Positions 1 through 5,889 of a stretch of DNA of 52,427 bases are shown here, in pieces (the stretch's first letter is position 1; each line of letters begins with the position of its first letter). This DNA is from Candidatus Heimdallarchaeota archaeon (lineage in GTDB: Archaea > Asgardarchaeota > Heimdallarchaeia > Heimdallarchaeales > Heimdallarchaeaceae), in NCBI GenBank assembly GCA_018238545.1, contig JABCTC010000024.1, forward strand, positions 1 through 52,427, given 5' to 3'. Under the pieces are notes generated by a model. It had not been told where the DNA came from and did not search any database. It saw nothing but the letters and a program-made list of their open reading frames with translations. A program made the position numbers and the translations under genes.

Positions 1-141
1 GGAAGATATTTCCTTGTACCAAATGCAATATTATCAAACTTTGCAGTGATAATCATAGCAGTAATAGTGGGATTCATACTAATAGCAACAACTGCTTCAA
101 TCTATGCAAGTAAAAAAGGGTTAGAAAAAGTTGTAGCATAG
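1..141 (+). CDS. C-terminal end of an unknown membrane protein (5' end outside window)
   Basis: The first frame is open from base 1 to a TAG at 139-141. It encodes about 46 residues with one strongly hydrophobic stretch (AVIIIAVIVGFILIATTA) followed by a short basic tail (YASKKGLEKVVA). This fits the last membrane helix and cytosolic tail of a larger protein whose beginning lies upstream. A decayed look-alike of the tail (IYARRKWLEKVI) is at 2349-2397, so this gene end has been copied or has a decayed relative nearby. No family can be named. Confidence 0.6.
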   Translation, partial: GRYFLVPNAILSNFAVIIIAVIVGFILIATTASIYASKKGLEKVVA

Positions 142-282
142 TCCACCAGGTCTTTAAAGCAAAATCATTTTATTGAAATTTCAACAATCTAAACTCGTTA
201 TTTTTATTAGTGTCACTTTTCTCTTTTGAGGTTTAAATAATCTCCTTATACAAGAATATAAACAACTCAAGAGTGATGTAAA

Positions 283-351
283 ATGAAACAAAAATATGAT
301 CCTGATGGGGATGGAGATGAGGATATTGGCCCTCCTCTATGGCGACCATAA
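283..351 (+). CDS. Peptide 1 of the YDPD-PPLWRP family (22 aa)
   Basis: A 22-codon ORF starting with ATG and ending with TAA. After MKQK it reads YDPDGDGDEDIGPPLWRP. The start is preceded by GAGTGATG, close to the anti-Shine-Dalgarno complement, and the same leader precedes the other copies. An in-frame TGA lies just upstream, so the start is fixed. A TATA-like TTTAAATAAT lies near 231-240. Five copies in this window keep the same register, which argues for real coding. It has no signal peptide or membrane segment. The DxDGDGxxD core resembles a calcium-binding loop, but that is only a resemblance. It lies 130 bp upstream of TPR-1 on the same strand. Function unknown; I infer a ligand or partner of the TPR protein. 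Confidence 0.7.
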   Translation: MKQKYDPDGDGDEDIGPPLWRP

Positions 352-411
352 TTAAATATCATAATTTCTTTTTTTTTGTAATAGCAAAAAAACATAAATG
401 GAAAACTGCAA

Positions 412-424
412 AGAAAATGCAAAT
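412..424 (+). promoter_or_regulatory. Conserved element AGAAAATGCAAAT upstream of TPR-1
   Basis: The 13-mer AGAAAATGCAAAT occurs here and again at 5827-5839, in both cases shortly before a TATA-like run (TATTTAAAAA near 438-447; CTTTAAATATT near 5861-5871) and the start of a TPR paralogue. It may be a BRE-proximal operator shared by the two TPR genes. No regulator is identified. Confidence 0.4.
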
Positions 425-481
425 TTCTTCAAAAAGTATTTAAAAACAAACTGTTATTTTCAATATGTTTAGGTGTCTTGA

Positions 482-2071
482 TTGTATAATGAAGCCTTGA
501 TTCTTAAGTTAGATGAAATTAATGTGAAAGAAGAGTTGCAGAGATATATAAAAGAATTGCGCGTTTTTGCCTCTAATAATAAATTCGAAAAAGGAGTTAC
601 TAAGCTCATAGAAAAGACAATAAAGAAAGCAGAAACCATTGAGGATAAAAAGTCTCTTGTAGATTTATATGAATTAAAAATATCCCAAATAGAACATCTT
701 CATGACAGTAAAGATCAGATACTACAATTAATGCTACTTATGAGAGAATTGTCTTTAGAAATCGATTATAAGGAAGGTTTAGCTCTTTCTTATAATATAG
801 AATGGTATATTGAGAAATTTAAAGGAAATAAGACTAAGAGTAAAAATGCTTTAGATTTTTCAATTAAAATTCTGTCAAATCACACAGAATATGATAACTA
901 TAGCTACGTTATTTGTTATTATTCATATGCAGTTGAACTGTGGTTGGAAGAAAATAACCCACAAAGTTCCTTTATACTTGAGAAATGTGTTGATTTCTTC
1001 CATAAAGAGGGATTTTATCGAAGTTTAGTACAATCATTATCTGTATTATTTGTCATTTATCAAGAAACTCAAAATAAGGAGGGAGCATTGAAAGCAACAC
1101 AAAAACTGTTAAGTAACAAAATTCCTTTTGACAATCTCCCTAATGACATTCAAGCTATTTCCTACTACTTCATAGGTTTAAGTCATAAATTACAACTGAA
1201 TTTATCTCTAGCAGAAAGATATTTAGAAAAAGCTAGAAAAATTCTCAAAGAAACATTTGAAAAAAGCATTTATTCATTTTATTACATACCTGTATTAACA
1301 CACCTTTCCACAGTATTAGCGTTACAAGGGAAAATTGAACAAGCTCTAGAATTAATAAAAACAGCAGAAACTCTACTTCAAGGTAAAATCTTCTCAAATT
1401 ACTCTGATCCAATAAGTAGTAGACAACTAAAACATTCTTTCAATTTAGTTAATTTTTATATCAAATCTAGGATATATGACAGTACGAGTGATGAAATTAT
1501 AGGTCTTATTGATAACATCTATACTGATTGTAAAATAAATTATAGTAATGCAATTATGCTAACAGAATTTTTACTAAATGCTAATTTAAGTCAAGAACAA
1601 TTAAAAGAGTTAAAAAGCACTACTAATGCTAGTTTGGAAAGAGTAAAACATATTATAAATTTCTTAATTGTTAAGGCAAATTCTAATAGTAGAGCAGTTA
1701 AAGAACAAAACTATTTAGATCGTATAAAAGTTCTTCAGGAAAGATTCAAGATAATCAAAATGACTTTTATCGAAAAAGCCTATGCTGACTTGTTAATTGC
1801 GCAGCAGTTATTTTCACTTAAACAATTCGCAGAAATTTATGTTATTCTTAAGAAATATAAAAATCAAATTAACAAAATAGAAGTACTAGAATTGCGCATA
1901 TTTATGGAAGGATTTATTCAAGTTGGAGCATATAAGTGCGGAGATCCTCTGGGACCAGCGTTACAGTATATGGCGATTAAAAAATGTAGAATGTATGGAT
2001 TCAGCAGATTGGAAAATACTTTGTTAAACTATCTAGATATGCAACGAACGGATGTGCTTCAATCTAAGTAA
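482..2071 (+). CDS. TPR-like helical-repeat protein, paralogue 1 (529 aa)
   Basis: An all-helical protein made of degenerate TPR-like hairpins, for example YFIGLSHKLQLNLSLAERYL and TVLALQGKIEQALELI. It has no HTH domain, no membrane segment and no signal peptide. It aligns along its whole length with the protein at 5890-7479, which is also 529 aa. The best-conserved part is the C-terminus (KIEVLELR.FMEGFIQVGA, GDPLGPALQYMAIKKC, YGFSRLEN.LL.YLDMQR). The start is a TTG, and no ATG is in frame upstream. Peptide 1 lies upstream and peptide 2 lies convergently downstream. Layout and fold recall Rap/RRNPP peptide receptors of Firmicutes, which also use TPR domains; homology is not shown and the function is inferred. 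Confidence 0.75.
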   Translation: MYNEALILKLDEINVKEELQRYIKELRVFASNNKFEKGVTKLIEKTIKKAETIEDKKSLVDLYELKISQIEHLHDSKDQILQLMLLMRELSLEIDYKEGLALSYNIEWYIEKFKGNKTKSKNALDFSIKILSNHTEYDNYSYVICYYSYAVELWLEENNPQSSFILEKCVDFFHKEGFYRSLVQSLSVLFVIYQETQNKEGALKATQKLLSNKIPFDNLPNDIQAISYYFIGLSHKLQLNLSLAERYLEKARKILKETFEKSIYSFYYIPVLTHLSTVLALQGKIEQALELIKTAETLLQGKIFSNYSDPISSRQLKHSFNLVNFYIKSRIYDSTSDEIIGLIDNIYTDCKINYSNAIMLTEFLLNANLSQEQLKELKSTTNASLERVKHIINFLIVKANSNSRAVKEQNYLDRIKVLQERFKIIKMTFIEKAYADLLIAQQLFSLKQFAEIYVILKKYKNQINKIEVLELRIFMEGFIQVGAYKCGDPLGPALQYMAIKKCRMYGFSRLENTLLNYLDMQRTDVLQSK

Positions 2072-2107
2072 TAAGTACTTACAAAAAGAAGAAATTATGA
2101 TATTTAA

Positions 2108-2176
2108 TCATGGCCTCCATAAAGAAGGTCCTATGTCATCATCACCTGGTTCAGGATCATACGTTTGTTTTATCAT
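2108..2176 (-). CDS. Peptide 2 of the YDPD-PPLWRP family (22 aa)
   Basis: On the minus strand, 22 codons starting ATG and ending TGA. After MIKQT it reads YDPEPGDDDIGPSLWRP. The leader GAGTGATGAATC precedes the ATG and contains an in-frame TGA, as in the other copies. It is convergent with TPR-1, whose stop is 37 bp away. Its C-terminal IGPSLWRP matches peptide 1 rather than the peptides near TPR-2. Because it is antisense and downstream, it cannot be an attenuator leader for TPR-1. Confidence 0.65.
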   Translation of the reverse strand: MIKQTYDPEPGDDDIGPSLWRP

Positions 2177-2192
2177 GATTCATCACTCGTTA

Positions 2193-2397
2193 AATTCATA
2201 CTTAGAGTATTAACAAACTGCTAAAAGAAACAAAGAAAGAAGTTGACAGAAAAACTGTATTTGTAGGAAATTATTACGCAAACAGCCTAGAATAAGCAAA
2301 ACAAGTACTTTTAATGTAATTAGAAACGTAAAAAGTAGATCTAATGCCAATCTATGCAAGAAGAAAATGGTTGGAAAAAGTTATCCCTGATAATTAA
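2193..2397 (+). pseudogene. Decayed coding fragments between TPR-1 and HEAT gene
   Basis: Two short open pieces without usable starts or full domains lie here. About 2207-2294 reads SINKLLKETKKEVDRKTVFV and continues GNYYANSLE before a stop. Then 2345-2397 reads MPIYARRKWLEKVIPDN and stop, which resembles the tail of the membrane protein ending at 141. These look like gene debris left by rearrangement. Low confidence that either is expressed. Confidence 0.35.
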
Positions 2398-2399
2398 GA

Positions 2400-2414
2400 T
2401 TTTTATAGGGAAAT
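2400..2414 (+). promoter_or_regulatory. Promoter TATA element of HEAT gene
   Basis: TTTTTATAGGGAAAT begins exactly 30 bp before the ATG of the HEAT-repeat gene. The same 15-mer starts exactly 30 bp before the ATG at 4019. The spacing fits an archaeal TATA box for a leaderless transcript. Confidence 0.55.
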
Positions 2415-2429
2415 GTTCTCTACTAGGTA

Positions 2430-3368
2430 ATGGATTGGAAAGAGTGGCTAGAAACTGATAATCAAGAGAAAAGTAATATTAGATCTAAAATTACGCAGCA
2501 AGAAAAAGAAAAGGAAAACTCTCTGTTAATACTTATTAAAAAGTTAAAGCATCTTGATAAGCAAGTCAGAATACAAACTGCAAATAAACTTAGTACATTA
2601 AAGGATTCAAAAGCAGTACAACCGCTTATAGAAGCACTCAGAGATGAGCAGTGGGAAGTAAGGAGGGAAGCAGCTTGTGCGTTAGGGGAAATTGGTGATA
2701 AAAAAGCAGTGGAACCACTAATTGAATTATTACAAGGTAACCTTTTGTCTGTAAGAAGAGCTGCTTATGGATTGGGAGAGTTAGGTGATAAACAAACTGA
2801 GGAATCACTTATCAAAGCGTTAGAAGATCAACAATATAGAGTAAGAGAAAGAGCAATTGAAACGTTAGGGAAGATAGGAGTGGAAGCAACTAACTTAATT
2901 TTAGACAATGAAATTGGAGAGGTAAGAAGAGGAGCAATAAATGCGTTAATGATAATAAGAGATGAACGAGTTATCTTACCTCTTATTGAAGCCCTGAAAG
3001 AAGAACTAAAATTATTCTACAAGGCGAAAGACTATGGTGATGATTATGAATATTTTCTAGCTGAAGAGCTCGAAGAACTTAGAGAATTGATAGGGCACTT
3101 GGGAGAGAAAGCAGTCCTTCCTCTAATTGAAGTACTAAAGAATAACACTCGTAGAGATGTTAAACATTTTGCAGTAGTACATTTAGGTCGCTCTGCAGAT
3201 GTAAGAGCAGTACAACCACTTATTGAAGTTCTAGATAATGAAGACGATGTGGAGAGAAGAGCAGTGACACGTGGATTGACAAGTATTGGTAATATAAGAG
3301 GATATGAGTACATTGTCGAACCAATTTTCCAATTATTAAGAATGCGAGGCGTAAAAATTCGGAGATGA
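2430..3368 (+). CDS. HEAT/PBS-lyase-like repeat protein, N-terminal part before an in-frame TGA
   Basis: 312 codons opening with MDWKEWLE, then a charged linker and about seven HEAT/PBS-lyase-type repeats of the form AVxPLIEAL..VRREAAxALGEIG. This repeat class serves as a protein-binding scaffold; no catalytic residues are seen. Reading stops at TGA 3366-3368 in the middle of a repeat (VKIRR-stop-AIEVLGAIG). The same frame continues with good repeats to 3848, so the intact gene would be 2430-3848, about 472 residues. Either this is a recent nonsense mutation, a sequence error, or readthrough. The start is leaderless behind the TATA element at 2400. Partner unknown. Confidence 0.7.
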   Translation: MDWKEWLETDNQEKSNIRSKITQQEKEKENSLLILIKKLKHLDKQVRIQTANKLSTLKDSKAVQPLIEALRDEQWEVRREAACALGEIGDKKAVEPLIELLQGNLLSVRRAAYGLGELGDKQTEESLIKALEDQQYRVRERAIETLGKIGVEATNLILDNEIGEVRRGAINALMIIRDERVILPLIEALKEELKLFYKAKDYGDDYEYFLAEELEELRELIGHLGEKAVLPLIEVLKNNTRRDVKHFAVVHLGRSADVRAVQPLIEVLDNEDDVERRAVTRGLTSIGNIRGYEYIVEPIFQLLRMRGVKIRR

Positions 3369-3377
3369 GCAATAGAA

Positions 3378-3848
3378 GTGTTAGGGGCAATAGGTGCGTA
3401 TTTAAATGAGAATGATGTAAACCGAGTGGTAGATTCTCTAACTAAGACATTAAAAGATAGGTATGAAGAAATAAGAAAAGTAACAGTTACATCAATGAAT
3501 AGATTAGCATGGGCTGCGATGCTAGGATTCGAAAAAGTGGTAGTAGAAGGAGTGATAATAGAAAGGGTGGTAACAAGTCTCATTGAAGCATCAAAAGATC
3601 CAAAAGAAGATGTAAGGATAGAAGCGATAAAAGCAGTAGGAGGGATAGGTACGAATTTAATAATGGAGGAGAAAAAAGAGGGAAAACAGATAGTAAATTG
3701 CCTGATAGAAGCACTAGAAGATGAGAATGAATACGTAAGGTGCAAAGTAGTAGAATCGTTAGGGGAGATATTACTAGCTACAGAAAGTTACAACTCAGTT
3801 AATGAAGAGATTATAGTAGCCATGGAAAAATTAGAAAAAAAAGAGTAA
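3378..3848 (+). CDS. HEAT-repeat protein, C-terminal part after the in-frame TGA
   Basis: The same reading frame as the preceding ORF, separated only by TGA 3366-3368. It continues the HEAT pattern: AIEVLGAIG, VRIEAIKAVGGIG, VRCKVVESLGEIL. A GTG at 3378 could serve as a start, but it lies inside a repeat and has no convincing ribosome-binding site. It is best read as the separated C-terminal third of one gene. The DNA is very purine-rich on the coding strand. As a separate protein it would have about four repeats. Confidence 0.55.
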   Translation: MLGAIGAYLNENDVNRVVDSLTKTLKDRYEEIRKVTVTSMNRLAWAAMLGFEKVVVEGVIIERVVTSLIEASKDPKEDVRIEAIKAVGGIGTNLIMEEKKEGKQIVNCLIEALEDENEYVRCKVVESLGEILLATESYNSVNEEIIVAMEKLEKKE

Positions 3849-3878
3849 AATCTATCTTCAACAGATATAGGATCTCTT

Positions 3879-3941
3879 CTATTCAATCCCAAGTCTTTTC
3901 ATTTCATCTTCCTTTGGAACTCCGAATTCATCTAATCCTCT
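3879..3941 (-). pseudogene. Short C-terminal gene remnant
   Basis: On the minus strand a short open stretch reads RGLDEFGVPKEDEMKRLGIE and stop, bounded upstream by TGA at 3942-3944. It lacks a start codon with enough upstream sequence and looks like the tail of a lost gene. No family recognised. Confidence 0.3.
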
Positions 3942-3988
3942 TCACTGATGAAAGCCTACTCACTCCTACTCCTCTATCGCAAAGAATG

Positions 3989-4222
3989 TTTTTATAGGGA
4001 AATATGTTTTTTTTGGCAATGGATTGGAAAGACCTGCTTCTCAATATATTTGAATCCACTATCAATCGCATAAAAAGGAAATTAAATAATGATAAATTTA
4101 GAAGTTTTGATGATCAAGAAATTGGAACAAAATCTTTTGTTAGCATCTTGTTAATTTCTCTTTGTGGTATCTCTTTAGCTCTAAGACCTGCAATAAAGAC
4201 ATTAAGACATTCTTTACAATAG
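3989..4222 (+). pseudogene. Truncated copy of the HEAT gene promoter and 5' end
   Basis: The 15-mer TTTTTATAGGGAAAT recurs at 3989-4003, followed 30 bp later by ATG at 4019 and MDWKDLLLNIFESTINRIKR, matching the MDWKEWLE start of the HEAT gene. After about 30 residues the frame runs antisense into the 3' part of the zinc-ribbon gene and has no repeats. It is most likely a truncated paralogue, though a small 68-residue product is possible. Confidence 0.45.
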
Positions 4223-4416
4223 ACTTTCTTGATTCTAGTATTGTATGTCAATTGAGACATAAACTTGCTTTTTCCACAGATCGAGCATCTATCGTGAATG
4301 CCTGATGTAATATCAGCTGTGCAATCTTCGCAGTAATTAACCTTACCTTGGACAGGGCGTCCACATTTAGCGCAAAAACGTACTCTAGTAACCATAGTAT
4401 CAAGATTTTCCGTCAT
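4114..4416 (-). CDS. Small double zinc-ribbon protein
   Basis: About 100 residues with four CxxC pairs: CAKC, CEDC, CSIC and CKEC. These would make two zinc ribbons, followed by a short helical tail (ECLNVFIAGLRAKEI). The open frame extends further upstream, but the extension is hydrophobic and unlike the rest. I take the start at MTENLD (4416); MVTRVRF (4395) is also possible and is about 25 nt from a TATA-like TTTAAAATCTTTATA. Such proteins often bind nucleic acid or partners, but no specific role can be assigned. Confidence 0.65.
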   Translation of the reverse strand: MTENLDTMVTRVRFCAKCGRPVQGKVNYCEDCTADITSGIHDRCSICGKSKFMSQLTYNTRIKKVYCKECLNVFIAGLRAKEIPQREINKMLTKDFVPIS

Positions 4417-4781
4417 TATAAAGATTTTAAACATTATTATAGTTAAACAAAAACTGACAAGTATACACACTCCCCTTTGTTTCGTGTGGAAGCAATTAAT
4501 ATTGTACATATTATGAAAAAAAGTATAATATAGGTTAATTGTACATAGTCCCCCAATAAAAGAAAAATGATGATTATATAAATCTTTCGATATTTAATGC
4601 AGAAAAAGCTTATTTATATAGATAATAACTTCCAGTCGAACTAGAGGGGTGCCTTTGACTTATAGTCGGAAAAGTAATTTGTTAATACGTATCTTTTTAA
4701 TAACCTGTACCTAGACAAACGTGATATCTACCTTTAAATACAAATTACTGAGTAAACATAACAAGTAACAAAGTGAGTCTT

Positions 4782-5228
4782 ATGCCTAAAGAAATTACGA
4801 TAAAACTACCTGATGGGACGATCATAAGGATACCTTCAGGAGATACTGAGAGCTTAAAGACAACACTTGCTTTAGTTACTGGAAAAGAAGCCGTTGCTAC
4901 TGAAGGCGAACGCGATCCAATTAAGATGAACTCTATTACCGAACTTCTTGGAGCTTCAATCATTGAAAGAGTTGCCAGTATCATCAGGAACCATTATCCA
5001 GAGAGTGATTGGTTTACCTCTAATGAAGTCTGTGAGTTGTATGAGATAGTGTTTAAAGAAGGAATCAAGATGAGCACTGTCAGTACTTATCTTGCAAGAT
5101 TAGCAGACGAGAACATGTTACATCGAAAAGGTAACGTCTCTCAACGCTTGTATTCCGTAACAACCAAACTTTTGGAAATATTTGGTGAGTTAAAAATATT
5201 GGAAATCCACCCTGATCTGCTAAGATAA
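4782..5228 (+). CDS. Winged-helix DNA-binding protein with N-terminal beta segment
   Basis: 148 residues. The first 25 (MPKEITIKLPDGTIIRIPSG) look like a small beta-hairpin domain. Residues about 50-148 form a winged helix: a helix around ASIIERVASIIRNHY, a turn (SDWFTSNEVCELYE), a recognition helix (STVSTYLARLADENMLHRK) and a wing with RLYSV. An upstream GTG (4773) exists, but ATG 4782 follows a GTGAG that can act as ribosome-binding site. It is probably a transcription regulator. The two palindromes just downstream (5254-5379) are candidate targets, which is inference. Confidence 0.7.
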   Translation: MPKEITIKLPDGTIIRIPSGDTESLKTTLALVTGKEAVATEGERDPIKMNSITELLGASIIERVASIIRNHYPESDWFTSNEVCELYEIVFKEGIKMSTVSTYLARLADENMLHRKGNVSQRLYSVTTKLLEIFGELKILEIHPDLLR

Positions 5229-5241
5229 TTTTGGGCGAAAA

Positions 5242-5250
5242 CTTTTTTTT
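5242..5250 (+). terminator. T-rich terminator after winged-helix gene
   Basis: A run of eight T follows the stop codon of the winged-helix gene by about 13 bp, the usual form of an intrinsic archaeal terminator. Confidence 0.4.
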
Positions 5251-5253
5251 ATT

Positions 5254-5295
5254 ATTATCTTACCACGTAAATATATTACTCTGTGGTAAGATAAT
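5254..5295. repeat. Palindromic element 1 (13-bp arms, 16-nt loop)
   Basis: Perfect inverted repeat: ATTATCTTACCAC at 5254-5266 and GTGGTAAGATAAT at 5283-5295. Its central 36 nt (ATCTTACCAC..GTGGTAAGAT) recurs as element 2 about 85 bp further on, with only the loop changed. It could be an operator pair, a structured RNA or a small mobile remnant. Confidence 0.75.
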
Positions 5296-5339
5296 TCTTC
5301 TAACTAATTTCTCTCATCGGATCCTCAATATCCCTTAAT

Positions 5340-5379
5340 CAATCTTACCACGTTATTTATTCTTTGTGTGGTAAGATTG
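5340..5379. repeat. Palindromic element 2 (12-bp arms, 16-nt loop)
   Basis: Perfect inverted repeat: CAATCTTACCAC at 5340-5351 and GTGGTAAGATTG at 5368-5379. It shares the arms ATCTTACCAC/GTGGTAAGAT and the loop length with element 1. Conserved arms with diverged loops suggest selection on the palindrome. The region 5229-5536 holds no gene besides these elements. Confidence 0.75.
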
Positions 5380-5433
5380 CTCATTCAATCGTTTCGGTGC
5401 TTGAAATAACAATTTCTCTCCCTTTTGAAATAA

Positions 5434-5580
5434 ATAAATAGTTGTAAATGACTCTACTGTTTATTTGTCATTTAATTTCTTTACTGTTTTAGTAATTTCT
5501 TCATATTTCTAAGAATAAGTAAATGAGTGATAAACAATGATAAAACAAACCTATGATCCTGATGAAGGAGACGAAGGGAT
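5434..5580. repeat. Direct repeat copy A: decayed M42 gene end plus peptide leader
   Basis: This stretch resembles 7522-7668. Read on the minus strand, its left part is a decayed M42 peptidase C-terminus (DK-stop-TVESFTTI). Its right part is the leader and first codons of peptide 3 (AGAATAAGTAAATGAGTGAT then the ATG). With copy B it brackets TPR-2 and peptide 4. Confidence 0.6.
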
Positions 5581-5608
5581 TTTACCACCTGCGTGGACAC
5601 CTAATTAA
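5537..5608 (+). CDS. Peptide 3 of the YDPD family (23 aa)
   Basis: ATG to TAA, 23 codons. After MIKQT it reads YDPDEGDEGILPPAWTPN. It is preceded by GAGTGATAAACA, whose TGA is out of the peptide frame but whose GAGTGAT serves as Shine-Dalgarno. It is the first of two tandem peptide genes upstream of TPR-2. Its ILPPxW ending groups it with peptides 4 and 5. No export signal is seen; function unknown. Confidence 0.68.
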   Translation: MIKQTYDPDEGDEGILPPAWTPN

Positions 5609-5727
5609 TATTCTCTTTTTTATTTACTTTTAGTTTAACTAGTAAAAGTATTACTTTGTCACTTTTTTTCTTGGTATCTTTAGTATGTTCTTGCACTTCT
5701 ACGTATACCTTAAATGAGTGATGTATA

Positions 5728-5796
5728 ATGATGAAACAAACCTATGATCCAGATGAAGGCGATGGAGACATATTACCGCCTATGTGGCAACCTTAA
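5728..5796 (+). CDS. Peptide 4 of the YDPD family (22 aa)
   Basis: ATG to TAA, 22 codons. After MMKQT it reads YDPDEGDGDILPPMWQP. GAGTGATG precedes the start, and a GTCACTTTT motif some 70 bp upstream is shared with peptide 1. It lies 93 bp upstream of TPR-2 on the same strand, mirroring peptide 1 and TPR-1. A second ATG at 5731 could also be the start. Confidence 0.7.
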   Translation: MMKQTYDPDEGDGDILPPMWQP

Positions 5797-5826
5797 TTGC
5801 CATTATTTTTTTATTATGAAAATTCT

Positions 5827-5839
5827 AGAAAATGCAAAT
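5827..5839 (+). promoter_or_regulatory. Conserved element AGAAAATGCAAAT upstream of TPR-2
   Basis: Identical 13-mer to 412-424, here about 20 bp before a TATA-like CTTTAAATATT and about 50 bp before the TPR-2 start. Shared position suggests common control of the two TPR genes. Confidence 0.4.
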
Positions 5840-5889
5840 AGACTGCAATTTCTGCAAGCTACTTTAAATATTCATCTTTTGAAAACATA

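Noticed and set aside
283..351. Peptide genes as attenuator leaders of the TPR genes
   Set aside because: Peptide 2 is antisense downstream and peptide 5 is downstream; the amino-acid sequence, not just the position, is conserved.
3366..3368. TGA in the HEAT gene as selenocysteine
   Set aside because: Position is a variable, surface repeat residue and no SECIS-like structure or selenoprotein context is visible.
3044..3745. Long minus-strand open frame opposite the HEAT gene
   Set aside because: Serine-rich shadow of the repeat gene; it spans the TGA only because it is on the other strand, and shows no domain or start signal.
5254..5379. Two spaced repeats that could be read as a mini CRISPR array
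   Set aside because: Only two copies, each itself a palindrome with a variable loop, a long spacer and no cas genes nearby.
283..5796. Peptides as RiPP precursors
   Set aside because: No maturase (radical SAM, YcaO, lanthipeptide or lasso enzymes) and no exporter is encoded nearby; cannot be fully excluded.
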